Positions 34,022-43,583 of a DNA stretch of 64,000 nt are shown here, in pieces. The stretch's first letter is position 1; the number at the start of each line of letters is the position of its first letter. Source of the stretch: Leyella lascolaii (GTDB lineage Bacteria > Bacteroidota > Bacteroidia > Bacteroidales > Bacteroidaceae); contig NZ_LT556049.1 in the NCBI RefSeq assembly GCF_900079775.1, positions 332,662 to 396,661 of the forward strand, written 5' to 3'. Both the position numbers and the translations under genes were made by a program. The notes beneath the pieces were generated by a model that worked only from the letters and a program-made list of their open reading frames with translations, ran no database searches and was not told where the DNA came from.

Positions 34022-37000
34022 CTAAAAGCTTATATTGACACCAAAGTTGACAACCCTTTGATTCATGTAGGCGTCGCCCGCAGAATTAGTCTGTATTTCC
34101 GGGTCCTGCTGATACTTCTTGTAGCTTGTCCACGTAAAGAGGTTGTAGCAATTGGCGTACAGCCGAAGCCCGCTCATGAACTTAGGAATCCACTTGCGAG
34201 GGAAGTCATAAGACAGGTCGACGGTCTTAAGGCGTATGTACCATGCGTCGATGAGCCAGAAGTCGGACATATAAGCCTCAGCCGAGTTTACGGTAGAAGG
34301 ATTGCTGGTAAGGCGCGGGAACTCAATGTCCTCCCCATTCTGCCAACGCTCCAATGTCCAACGTTTCTCGTGCAGAGGCTGGAACTGACTCTTGAAAGGT
34401 TCGATACCTGTTCCTTTAATAGAGAAGCTGTAGTTGAACGAACCTTGAAAGAGCACGCTCAGCGAAAATCCCTTCCATGTACCGCCAATGGTCCAGCCCA
34501 GCGTGGTATTTGGCAAGTTGGGCTTGCCTATGGCACCCTTATCGTAGTCGTTTATCACACCGTCATGGTTCAGGTCTTTATATTTCAAGTCGCCTGCCTG
34601 TACAGGCACGTCGGTGTTGGGCACGGCAGGCGCATTCTCGGCACCGCTCTTTATGAGCTTTATGTCCTCTGGCGTATAATAACCTATCCATTTGTATCCA
34701 AACTCCTGCCCTATGGAACGTCCTGTGGACGCAAGCCATGGATAACGCTGCTGAGCCTCGGCTTTGTACAACACCTTGTTCTTGGCAAATGAGAACACAA
34801 AGTTTGAGTTGAATCCGAAGTCACCCCACTGGTCACGGAATCCAACCTGACCGTCGAAGCCCCAGTTCTCGGTCTTGGCAACGTTGAGTGGAGCCGACCC
34901 TGCGCCTATTATAAGTGGGATATCATTGCGATAAACAAGTTGGTCATAGCGATTGTCGTGGAAATAATCGACAGTGATGGAGATGCGATTGAAAAGGTTG
35001 AGGTCTATACCGATATCAAACTTCTTTGCCTTCTCCCATGTAACATGGTCGTTGGCCAGATCACCTTCCCTGTAACCCTGCGATCCCTGGTTGTTGTTCT
35101 CCCCGAAAGAATAGCTGTCACCAGTCTTATACACATTTTTGTAGAGGTAACGGTCGCCAGGAGCCACATCAGAGCCTACTATACCATAGGATGCACGTAT
35201 CTTGAAATGCTCCACGGCTTTACCGAATATATTCCGGAACCACTTCTCCTCAGACATCACATAGCCCACACCCACGGCAGGGAAGAAACCGTATCGGTTG
35301 TCTGCACTGAAACGGTCGGAGCCGTTGTAGGCGGCGTTGAAGTCGATGAGGTATTTACTTGCATACTTGTAGCTGAGTTTTGCCGTAACACCCGTGAATT
35401 TGGTAGGCACCTTGGGGTCATCCTTCTCATTGGTGTCGCTCTGCCTATTGTATAGCAGCATGGCATTCACGTCATGTACCTTATTGAACACCCTTGCATA
35501 GTTTATGCTTGCAAGGAGGTTCAGGCTCTTCTTTGCAGTGTTGGTGCCACCGCCCACCGCCCACGTGCCAGAAGAATAGTGCCCGTCGGGATTGATGGTG
35601 TAAGAGTCGCTGGCAGAGTCGTAGTGGTAGGTGGGATACTGTCCGCGGAACACGCTACGGTACGTCTCATCTATGGTAGAATATGCCAGACGAGCCGATG
35701 AAGACAGCCCCTCGGTTATGAAATCCATCTTCCAGTTTATCTGATAGAGAAGGTTGTTGTCATTACGGCGCGTACGGTTGTATCCCTCGTTTGCCAGCCG
35801 GGCGTTGAGAGTGGGCTTATGATCAGAAGTATCGTATATGTAGGCATACGTGCCGTTGGGGTTTATCACCGGTGCAGAGTAGGGATGCATCTTCTCGAAG
35901 TTATATATCTCTCCCGTGGTGTTCATGCCGTGAGGCTCATTTATGTTCATGAACCTCGATGTCACGTCAAGACGCATGGAGAGATTGTCCGTTACCTTGA
36001 AATCGAGATTGGTGCGAAAGTTGAAACGACGATAGTTGTAGTTGGTGTTTATGCCATCGGTGCCTGTAGAGAAATCGCGCATCAGGCCGCTCTGGGAGAA
36101 CTGTCCCAGCGACACGAAATATTTCAGCCGCTCTGATCCTCCACTTATGTCGAGGTTGGTATTTCTCTGCCATGCCATCTTTTTGAATATCTCTTTGTAC
36201 CAGTTTACATCAGGATGTCCATATGGGTCATCACCTGTGCGGAAGTGATTGAGGTCAGACTCACTGAAGAGCGGCTGCAATCCATCATTTGTATATGCTT
36301 CGTTCACAAGCGAAGCTGTCTCGAATGAATTGAGGAACTTCGGGGTGCGCACTGGCGTCTGCATACCTCCTTCCATACGCACATTTATCCTTGGGCGTCC
36401 GTCAATGCCACGACGTGTCTTCACCACAAGCACACCATTGGCTCCTTTTATACCATATATGGCGGTGGTAGACGCATCTTTCAGGATAGAGATGCTCTCT
36501 ATCTCGTTTATATTAATCTGTGACAGTTGGTCATAACTGTACTCCACGTCATCCACGATAATGAGCGGTTTGTTGCCATTGGGGTTCAGGGAGCTTACAC
36601 CGCGTATGAAAAAGTCGGAAGCATCCCTACCTGGTTGTCCGCTGCGCTGCTGTGAGAAGAATCCGGGCAGCTTACCAGCAAGCGTGTTCTGCACACTGCT
36701 CACAGGCACTTTCTGCAGTTCCTTTCCGTTTATGGCACTTACAGCTCCTGTCAAGGTTATGCGCTTGGACTGTCCGTATCCCAACACCACCACCTCATCG
36801 AGTCCGTTATTGTCGGGAGTCATCTTTAGGTCCAAATGTCCCAGTCCCTTAACCAAATGACTGTGGGTCACAAATCCTATGTAAGACAGTTCGAGGCGAT
36901 CTCCCTTACCGGCATTTATCTTGAAGTTTCCGTCAATATCGGTGATGGCCAACGCACTCTGACCCTTCACCTTCACAGTGACACCGGAGAGCGGTTCACC

Positions 37001-37096
37001 GTCAGTGGCTGATGTTACCGTACCAGTTATGCTGTTCTGTGCCAATGCGCCAGCAAACACGAACATGCAGAAGAATAGCAAAATATATTTTTTCAT
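34022..37096 (-). CDS. SusC-like TonB-dependent transporter
   Basis: The product has 1024 residues with a signal peptide (KKYILLFFCMFVFAGALAQ). A carboxypeptidase-D-regulatory-like domain (ITGTVTSATDGEPLSGVTVKVKG, about 22-95) precedes the plug (VVVLGYGQSKRITLTGAVSAI; FIRGVSSLNPNGNKPLIIVDD; LKDASTTAIYGIKGANGVLVV), and a 22-strand barrel ends in NFGVNISF. It imports oligosaccharides with a SusD partner, most likely the gene 6 bp upstream (37103-38866), although the usual order is SusC before SusD. It is the last gene of the minus-strand operon. Confidence 0.93.
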   Translation of the reverse strand: MKKYILLFFCMFVFAGALAQNSITGTVTSATDGEPLSGVTVKVKGQSALAITDIDGNFKINAGKGDRLELSYIGFVTHSHLVKGLGHLDLKMTPDNNGLDEVVVLGYGQSKRITLTGAVSAINGKELQKVPVSSVQNTLAGKLPGFFSQQRSGQPGRDASDFFIRGVSSLNPNGNKPLIIVDDVEYSYDQLSQININEIESISILKDASTTAIYGIKGANGVLVVKTRRGIDGRPRINVRMEGGMQTPVRTPKFLNSFETASLVNEAYTNDGLQPLFSESDLNHFRTGDDPYGHPDVNWYKEIFKKMAWQRNTNLDISGGSERLKYFVSLGQFSQSGLMRDFSTGTDGINTNYNYRRFNFRTNLDFKVTDNLSMRLDVTSRFMNINEPHGMNTTGEIYNFEKMHPYSAPVINPNGTYAYIYDTSDHKPTLNARLANEGYNRTRRNDNNLLYQINWKMDFITEGLSSSARLAYSTIDETYRSVFRGQYPTYHYDSASDSYTINPDGHYSSGTWAVGGGTNTAKKSLNLLASINYARVFNKVHDVNAMLLYNRQSDTNEKDDPKVPTKFTGVTAKLSYKYASKYLIDFNAAYNGSDRFSADNRYGFFPAVGVGYVMSEEKWFRNIFGKAVEHFKIRASYGIVGSDVAPGDRYLYKNVYKTGDSYSFGENNNQGSQGYREGDLANDHVTWEKAKKFDIGIDLNLFNRISITVDYFHDNRYDQLVYRNDIPLIIGAGSAPLNVAKTENWGFDGQVGFRDQWGDFGFNSNFVFSFAKNKVLYKAEAQQRYPWLASTGRSIGQEFGYKWIGYYTPEDIKLIKSGAENAPAVPNTDVPVQAGDLKYKDLNHDGVINDYDKGAIGKPNLPNTTLGWTIGGTWKGFSLSVLFQGSFNYSFSIKGTGIEPFKSQFQPLHEKRWTLERWQNGEDIEFPRLTSNPSTVNSAEAYMSDFWLIDAWYIRLKTVDLSYDFPRKWIPKFMSGLRLYANCYNLFTWTSYKKYQQDPEIQTNSAGDAYMNQRVVNFGVNISF

Positions 37097-37102
37097 AATC
37101 TT

Positions 37103-38866
37103 TTACCACTTAGGATTTTGTTTCATGTTGTCGTTCTTGTTCACCTCACCGTAGGGTATGGGATATAAGTACCGACGGTTGTCCCAGCTTACGGTCAGCA
37201 CATCATATGGCGTATAAGTCACTCCCTCTCCGACCACAATCTTCATACCTCTAAGAGGCTTACGGTATATGTTCTCAGCCTCACGCCAGCGACGTATATC
37301 GAAAAAGCGGTGTTCCTCGAAAGCCAGCTCTATGCGACGCTCATTGTGTATAACCTTACGCATCTCGTCTTGTGTCATGCCGGGCTTAAGACCATACATA
37401 CCGTTATTTCCCGGCTCTATACCGGCACGCTTGCGCAGATACTTTATGGCGTCATAGACCTCATCTGTCGGAGTGTCGAGCCATTCGTTCTGTGCCTCGG
37501 CAAAGTTAAGCAGTACCTCAGCATAGCGAAGCATCACCCACAGGTGGTAGCAGTTGCTGTACTCGGTAGAGGACTCAAAGCGTCCCATGAATTTCTTCGA
37601 ATAGTAACTTGTAAGCGAGTAGTCGCCAGCACTGGGATTGTTGGCTCCGCCCTGCCATGTTTTGAGCGCGCTGCCTAGCCACTGCGAACCGTTGTGCAGG
37701 ATGGTATAGTCGAGTCGCGGGTCGCGGTTGGCATAAGGGTTCTGAGAATCATACGGATACTTATCGCTTTCTCCAGGCATCTTGCCATCAAGCATAGGGA
37801 AAGCGTCCACCAGATTCTGCGTTGGGTTGGTGCGTCCGCTGCCATTGTTGCCTCCGCTCAAACCTAGCGGTCCGTTGTCTGTTTCTACGCTCTTGCCCTG
37901 TCCTACCTGACGGAAGAACAGAATCTCGGGATTGTTGTCTGTCTGATAATAAGAAAGGAACGTCTCGCGGAAGTCGGGTGAAAGATTCACATCGCCGGTA
38001 CCGAGATGTCCGCGTCCCTCAATCAGCTCACGTGCTGCGTCGGCAGCCAGTTTCCAGCGGTTACGGTCATAGTAGGCATAACCAACAAGTAAGTTGTCCT
38101 TCTCCACAGGGTCGGCATTGAAGAGCGGACTTGCAGCATAGAGCAACACTCTCGACTTTAAAGCCTGTGCCGCCTGTTTGGTGGGACGGTGGGCATTCAC
38201 AGTGGGATTTGGTATGGGAATCTCATAGAGAGAGTCCTTCACTGCATCAAGCTCGCTCACTATATAGTTTACACACTCCTCAAATGAATTGCGCGGCAAC
38301 TCAAGATTGTCTTCTATGTCAAACACCTTATCTCCCACAAGTGTCACACCTCCATACCTTTCTATCATCTGGAAATAGAACCAGGCGCGTATAAAGCGCG
38401 CCTCTGCCTTCAGCAGGTTGGCATAACGCTGCGGCTTATCATCGCTGAACCTCTTGTAGGTCATCATGAACGGCACTCTGTCAATGCCGCGCAGGAAGAT
38501 ATTCACCTTGCGGAACAGCTCGTAGTAGCTGTTCCACTTCATGTCGCCACCCACAGTAGAGCGCGATGTATACTGACCGAGCTGCAGTCTAAGCACATCG
38601 GGGTTCGATGACATGGCGATGGGCAATGCGTCGTCGGAGGCAACGTCTAAATAATAGCCGCCGACTCGTCCGTGACCGTTGTCAAGACTTTCATATATCG
38701 TACCGAGGAAACCTAGGGCGCGGTCACCGATAGAGTCTGTACGCGAGAAGAGAAAATCGTCCGTATATTGGTTTACGGGCAAATCCTCATAGTTGTCGGT
38801 GCATGACATAACCAGAGTACATGCAGAAGCGAGAATCACGGCAATCGTCTTTAAGTTCTGTTTCAT
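37103..38866 (-). CDS. SusD-like glycan-binding lipoprotein
   Basis: The product has 587 residues from the ATG at 38866, which gives a lipoprotein signal (ASACTLVMSC, Cys about 22); the longer upstream frame overlaps the preceding gene. The SusD features are present: an N-terminal RagB/SusD domain with KVNIFLRGIDRVP, an ARFIRAWFYFQMIERYGGVTLV segment, tetratricopeptide-like helices, and the C-terminal ERRIELAFEEHRFFDIRRW block. It binds glycan at the cell surface and closes over a SusC barrel. It lies between two SusC genes with gaps of 14 and 6 bp. Confidence 0.93.
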   Translation of the reverse strand: MKQNLKTIAVILASACTLVMSCTDNYEDLPVNQYTDDFLFSRTDSIGDRALGFLGTIYESLDNGHGRVGGYYLDVASDDALPIAMSSNPDVLRLQLGQYTSRSTVGGDMKWNSYYELFRKVNIFLRGIDRVPFMMTYKRFSDDKPQRYANLLKAEARFIRAWFYFQMIERYGGVTLVGDKVFDIEDNLELPRNSFEECVNYIVSELDAVKDSLYEIPIPNPTVNAHRPTKQAAQALKSRVLLYAASPLFNADPVEKDNLLVGYAYYDRNRWKLAADAARELIEGRGHLGTGDVNLSPDFRETFLSYYQTDNNPEILFFRQVGQGKSVETDNGPLGLSGGNNGSGRTNPTQNLVDAFPMLDGKMPGESDKYPYDSQNPYANRDPRLDYTILHNGSQWLGSALKTWQGGANNPSAGDYSLTSYYSKKFMGRFESSTEYSNCYHLWVMLRYAEVLLNFAEAQNEWLDTPTDEVYDAIKYLRKRAGIEPGNNGMYGLKPGMTQDEMRKVIHNERRIELAFEEHRFFDIRRWREAENIYRKPLRGMKIVVGEGVTYTPYDVLTVSWDNRRYLYPIPYGEVNKNDNMKQNPKW

Positions 38867-38880
38867 AGTAGTCTTCTTTT

Positions 38881-41800
38881 TTAGAATTTCAGGTTTATAC
38901 CGGTTATTATGCAACGTTGCAGGGGCGAATTGTAAAACGCCACCTCTGGGTCTACCAGGTCGCAAGCCGAAAAAGTAAGCAGGTTCTGCGCGTTTACGAA
39001 GAGTTTCACTCTCACGCCTCCGAGAAGATTGCGACTTACGCACTCCGGAAGGTTATAAGCAAGGCTTATGTTTTTGAGGCGCAGATAATTGCCGGACTTC
39101 ATGTACATAGAAGAATTCCAACCACTGCCAAAGTTGTAGAAGTTTCCTCCAGCTGACAGGCGCGGATATGTGGCAGTGTTAGCAGTTTCCGGAGTCCATC
39201 GGTTGAGCAAGTTGGCATATGCCTGTCCGTAGCTCTGTCCATTACTAAGGAATCCCTGCATGAGGGTCTGGTCGCCCAAGTACATGTCGCGCTTATATGC
39301 TCCTTGCCACAGCATTGAAAACTCAACACCTCTCCACTCAAATCCGAGATTGATGCCAAAATAGCGAATAGGTTTGTCACCGCCTATTACAACTCTGTCA
39401 AAATCGTCTATCACACCATCCTCGTTCTGATCCACATACTTCACATCTCCAGGCTGCACCTTGTAGCCGTTTATTATAGGATAACCTGAGGCTATGTCTT
39501 CCTTTGTAAGGAATCCGTCGGTCTGAAGACCAAGAATAACACCTATAGGTCGTCCTGTCAGACGCTGCCAATCATACTCCACGCGTTGCTCGTCCATGAA
39601 GAGTAGCTTAGTCTTCTCTATCGTCCAGTTGGCTGTCACATAGTAGTTGAAATCTGCCACGTGGTTTTGCCATGTAAGAGTTAGTTCAGCTCCCGTACGC
39701 CGACTCTTTCCAATGTTCTCAGACGGATAGGATATACCGAGGAAGGAAATGCTCTTGCCTCTATACTGCAACAAATCATAATACTTGTCGGTATAGAAGT
39801 CGGCGGTGAAAGCGAGTTGGCGGTTAAAAAATTCGGCATCCAACCCGATGTTAAGTTTATGTGCTTTCTCCCATGTACGGTAAGGGTTTGCCAATGAACT
39901 CTCTGAAGCGAACACGTTACCCTGTCCCTGCGATGTGCCTTGTGCGTAGCTGCCAACACCATTGTCCACATAAGTTTGACGGAAATCATAGTAGCCAGAG
40001 TTGGTCATGCCATTACCGGTCTTTCCATAGGTGGCACGCAACTTCAGTTTGTCCACCCATTCCACGTCTGACATAAACTTCTCGCGTGCCATGTTCCAGC
40101 CCAGCCCAGCGGCATAGAACGTACCCCATCGTCTGCCTGGCGCATAGCGGTTGAAGAAGCTTTCCGTCACGGTAAGCTGAGCAAAATACCGTTTGTCGTA
40201 GTCGTAGGATATGTCCTGCAACACGTTCGAAGGAAAGAGAGGCAAATCATAGTCATCTACCTCGTGGCGGGTGTCGCCCTGAAGAGTTGCCTTGATGCTA
40301 TGCATACCAAAGGTGCGCTCATAGTCTATGCCCAGCAGTCCTGTCATGCTGTTGTAAGATGCCACGGCACTGAAATCATTTCTCTGCGGTTTCGACTCTC
40401 CGTACATAGTGTAAAGTGGATTACCCGTGGCGTCTAACCTGTAGTAGTATACGGGCGATGTCTTGACACGGCTTATGGATGTACGTTGTAAGTTAGTCAC
40501 TGTACCTATAGCACGCACCGACATTCCCTTAACAACCTTATCCAAGTCGTAGCGCAGACGCAGCGAGGCCTGTATGTCGCGCTGGTTGTCGGATATATAT
40601 CCACTGTTCACGGAACGCGAATAGAGATTGTTGGCATAGTTCACGTTGCCTCCCCACGACCCATCGGGATTCTTCACAGGATAAGCATTGTTTGGGGTTG
40701 AGTAAATGGTCGAAAAAAGACCCAAGTATCCGTTATCCCCTCCACCACCTGGCTGGTTACCTTCCTGTATACGTCCAAGTGCTGTCATCGTGGCATCGAA
40801 GTCGTCGGTTATTTTTATGTGCACCTTAGACGACAGCATGTACCGGTTGAGGTTAAGATTTGTGTTGTAACTGTTAGTTTTGTCGGTCTTGAATGGTCCT
40901 TGTTCGTTGAAATAGCCCAGACTTACAAAAAACTGTGCTGCACGTCCTCCTCCAGACACGTTGAGGTTGTAAGACTGTGACATGCTGTTGTTCTTCAGCA
41001 ACTGGTCGCTCCAATTTATATCGGGATGGAGATATGGATCATTGTGGTTGAGATATGCTTTATAGTCGCTATAGTCGTAGAGAGGAGCTTTTCCGTCGTT
41101 CTGCAGAGCCTCATTCAGAAGGTAAGAATACTGCGAGGCAGACAACGGTTTAAGCTTCTTTATGGTGCTGTTTATACCCAGTTTTCCTGTGAACGAGAGA
41201 TTGAGTTTGCCGCGCGTGGGATTCTTAGTAGTGATAATGAGTGCGCCGCGCGAGCTGCGCATACCGAGAAACATGGACGACAGAGCATCCTTAAGCAATG
41301 TCACCGACTCTATAGCCTCAGGATCGATATTGAACATCTCACGCTCCACTCCGTCCACTATCACCACAGGAGTCATGCCGCGAGAAGCGAGAATAAACTG
41401 TGAGTTGTCACCATAACTGCCCGAGCCGAAACTCTTGGGCAAGGAGCCTATAAGAGATCCCTCGGTGTTGGAGATGGTGCTGCGTGTGGCGAATCCTCGA
41501 TACTGGCTCACGTTGAACCCTGCCATGCGACCCTGTAGTCCAGTCAGTATGTTGCCACTCAGATACTTGTCGAGTTCCTTGCCTTGTACGTTAGCTGATG
41601 AACCGAGGAATCCGTCGGACGGTACGGGGTCGGTGTATGGCTGTGCCACACTGTGCCCTGTGTCTACAAAACGGTCATACAGGTGTATGGTATAGGTATT
41701 GTTACTTTTTATGTCGCGCAGTTTCTCCACCGTAATCTCCTTCTGCAGGTACATGGGATGGGTGATAGTGAGCACGTCACCCTTATTGAAGTCGAAGTCG

Positions 41801-42006
41801 AATGTGCCGTCTACACCTGTTGTAAGGCTCTTGCCTGTTGACTTCTGTGTAACGACAGCTCCAGATACAGGTTTGCTATACTGGTCGGTGATGAGTCCCT
41901 TAACAGGATTGCCGGCATGAGCCACACACATTCCAACCATCAGACATGCCATGACAACCTTTGCACGTCTGCAAGTTTTCTTGTTGTTTGATTCATTCTG
42001 TGTCAT
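38881..42006 (-). CDS. SusC-like TonB-dependent transporter
   Basis: The product has 1041 residues from the ATG at 42006. After a basic N-terminus (NNKKTCRRAKVV) a signal segment ends at AHAGNP. The regulatory domain (VKGLITDQYSKPVSGAVV) is followed by a plug with degenerate motifs: LASRGMTPVVIVDGVEREMFNIDPEAIESVTLLKD and a SMFLGMRSSRGALIITTK segment. The barrel ends in CIITGINLKF. Compared with the other SusC here, the canonical RG-x-x-S-L/I plug motif is changed. It is preceded by two lipoproteins and followed by a SusD gene 14 bp on. Confidence 0.92.
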   Translation of the reverse strand: MTQNESNNKKTCRRAKVVMACLMVGMCVAHAGNPVKGLITDQYSKPVSGAVVTQKSTGKSLTTGVDGTFDFDFNKGDVLTITHPMYLQKEITVEKLRDIKSNNTYTIHLYDRFVDTGHSVAQPYTDPVPSDGFLGSSANVQGKELDKYLSGNILTGLQGRMAGFNVSQYRGFATRSTISNTEGSLIGSLPKSFGSGSYGDNSQFILASRGMTPVVIVDGVEREMFNIDPEAIESVTLLKDALSSMFLGMRSSRGALIITTKNPTRGKLNLSFTGKLGINSTIKKLKPLSASQYSYLLNEALQNDGKAPLYDYSDYKAYLNHNDPYLHPDINWSDQLLKNNSMSQSYNLNVSGGGRAAQFFVSLGYFNEQGPFKTDKTNSYNTNLNLNRYMLSSKVHIKITDDFDATMTALGRIQEGNQPGGGGDNGYLGLFSTIYSTPNNAYPVKNPDGSWGGNVNYANNLYSRSVNSGYISDNQRDIQASLRLRYDLDKVVKGMSVRAIGTVTNLQRTSISRVKTSPVYYYRLDATGNPLYTMYGESKPQRNDFSAVASYNSMTGLLGIDYERTFGMHSIKATLQGDTRHEVDDYDLPLFPSNVLQDISYDYDKRYFAQLTVTESFFNRYAPGRRWGTFYAAGLGWNMAREKFMSDVEWVDKLKLRATYGKTGNGMTNSGYYDFRQTYVDNGVGSYAQGTSQGQGNVFASESSLANPYRTWEKAHKLNIGLDAEFFNRQLAFTADFYTDKYYDLLQYRGKSISFLGISYPSENIGKSRRTGAELTLTWQNHVADFNYYVTANWTIEKTKLLFMDEQRVEYDWQRLTGRPIGVILGLQTDGFLTKEDIASGYPIINGYKVQPGDVKYVDQNEDGVIDDFDRVVIGGDKPIRYFGINLGFEWRGVEFSMLWQGAYKRDMYLGDQTLMQGFLSNGQSYGQAYANLLNRWTPETANTATYPRLSAGGNFYNFGSGWNSSMYMKSGNYLRLKNISLAYNLPECVSRNLLGGVRVKLFVNAQNLLTFSACDLVDPEVAFYNSPLQRCIITGINLKF

Positions 42007-42022
42007 AAATTGTTTGTCTATA

Positions 42023-43090
42023 TCAGTTGCAGGTAAAGATGAAGTTAAAAGGCTTCTCATCAACAGGACTAATGGTCTGATCCATGTTGTCATCCGACTT
42101 CTGCCCTATCACCACGCTGCGGTCTTTGTTGGTGAAATAATAGTCGATACTCACAATCTGGTCGCCATCGGTCACTCCAAACATGCCTGTTGGCCATATC
42201 GTGAGCTGGTAAGTATCGCTGCCAGCCACACTGTGCATTAGAGTAGTGTCATCCTTGCGGTCCACCTTAAGCACCTGTCCAGATGCGGTGTAAGCTGTGG
42301 CCTCAAGATATACATCCCCACCTACCAGACCATTTGGATTGACACCGCCAACGAAAGTGAACGTAACGAAGTCGTTGGGCAGTGCCTGCATGGGGTTAAC
42401 CTTGAAGTAGTGATTGCTGCAAAAGTCGATAACGGCTCCCTCACCCTTCACCACCTCAAAACAATCATCCATGAGCACCACCTTCTTATGGTCGTCGCCT
42501 CCGGAGAATCCGTCATTAGTATGATTTACGAAGAATGCCGGTTTAAATTTCAGATTGTCGGAGCCAACATTGGTAGTGATGTATATTGTATAAGTAATGT
42601 TCTGACCGTTGGATATGCTCCACGACTTATCGGTGACAAACACAACCCACTCCATATCCTCAAGAACATTGTGACCAACACCGTAGGTTGACGATAGAGC
42701 CTGCTTCCAGGTCTTGCCATTAGCGTTCTTTGCCACAGTGGTAGCAGGCATCTCCGACATGGGGAACAGCTGACTCACATCATCAGCGAGACCGCAGCGA
42801 TATGTAACCTTGGCGTTATCTCCCATCTTCCATGACTTGGGAACAAGCATGGCAACCACAAACTGTGTATTCGACTCGTCACTTTTACACTCTATGTGTC
42901 CTCTCACGGTGAACGTAGCCTCTGTCCCAGCAATGGCATACTTGCACTTCTTGCCGTCTATGGTCTGCTCTATGTCCACACTGTCGATATATACACAGCC
43001 TACGACCACCATGACAACCATTGCCACAACCACTACCCACGAACGCATACACATCATGCTGAATTTATTTAGATATCGCATTGCTTTCAT
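42023..43090 (-). CDS. DUF4961-like surface lipoprotein
   Basis: The product has 355 residues. The N-terminus (SWVVVVAMVVMVVVGC, lipobox at about Cys32) is a lipoprotein signal. The body is beta-rich, with VDIEQTIDGKKCKYAIAGTEATFTVRG, VPKSWKMGDNAKVTY and a C-terminal VTDGDQIVSIDYYFTNKDRSVV segment. This matches DUF4961 proteins, which occur beside SusC/SusD and DUF5004 proteins in pectin-type loci of Bacteroidetes. A role as an accessory glycan-binding protein is inferred. It overlaps neither neighbour; the gaps are 16 bp downstream and 6 bp upstream. Confidence 0.75.
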   Translation of the reverse strand: MKAMRYLNKFSMMCMRSWVVVVAMVVMVVVGCVYIDSVDIEQTIDGKKCKYAIAGTEATFTVRGHIECKSDESNTQFVVAMLVPKSWKMGDNAKVTYRCGLADDVSQLFPMSEMPATTVAKNANGKTWKQALSSTYGVGHNVLEDMEWVVFVTDKSWSISNGQNITYTIYITTNVGSDNLKFKPAFFVNHTNDGFSGGDDHKKVVLMDDCFEVVKGEGAVIDFCSNHYFKVNPMQALPNDFVTFTFVGGVNPNGLVGGDVYLEATAYTASGQVLKVDRKDDTTLMHSVAGSDTYQLTIWPTGMFGVTDGDQIVSIDYYFTNKDRSVVIGQKSDDNMDQTISPVDEKPFNFIFTCN

Positions 43091-43096
43091 TGTGTT

Positions 43097-43561
43097 TTAG
43101 TAAGAGTTATTTTTAATTGATGAACGTTTCATCTTGTAAACATACGTGTTGGTGTAGCATCCAGGACTCAGACTTATCAAGAGCGATCGCTCACCATCTA
43201 TTATGGGGTATTTCAACTCCACCGATGTTGGCTCAGCAGAACCCTCTTCCTTGAACACTATGTGGAAAGGGTGTGTCGGGTCATCAATGGTCCATGTTCC
43301 GTCTGTCTTCACCACAAAGGGCAGATAATTTTCCATTTTAAACGATCCGTCATCGTTGAGTTTGAGCTTAAATTTGCTGAAATCGAAATCATTGGTTATG
43401 TCGACGCCGTTGCGAGACACAGTCTCTATAGTCCACACACCACTGAGATCCTTCAGTGGCTCGATAGCCTTATAGGAGTCCTCTTCTGAGCTGAACGTGC
43501 TGCACGATGCCATTGCCACATACATTACGGCAAACATTGCTGACTTTATTATTTTTTTCAT
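43097..43561 (-). CDS. DUF5004/lipocalin-like lipoprotein
   Basis: The product has 154 residues with a lipobox (VAMASC, Cys20). The sequence LSGVWTIETVSRNGVDITNDFDFSKFKLKLNDDGSF is a typical lipocalin-like opening, and later strands (GTWTIDDPTHPFHIVFK) complete a small barrel. DUF5004 proteins are regularly paired with DUF4961 next to SusC/SusD genes, and that pairing is seen here. It probably binds a glycan or stabilises the complex at the surface. The gene sits 22 bp after the SusD gene and 6 bp before the DUF4961 gene. Confidence 0.78.
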   Translation of the reverse strand: MKKIIKSAMFAVMYVAMASCSTFSSEEDSYKAIEPLKDLSGVWTIETVSRNGVDITNDFDFSKFKLKLNDDGSFKMENYLPFVVKTDGTWTIDDPTHPFHIVFKEEGSAEPTSVELKYPIIDGERSLLISLSPGCYTNTYVYKMKRSSIKNNSY

Positions 43562-43583
43562 GTCGTGAATGGATTATTTCATA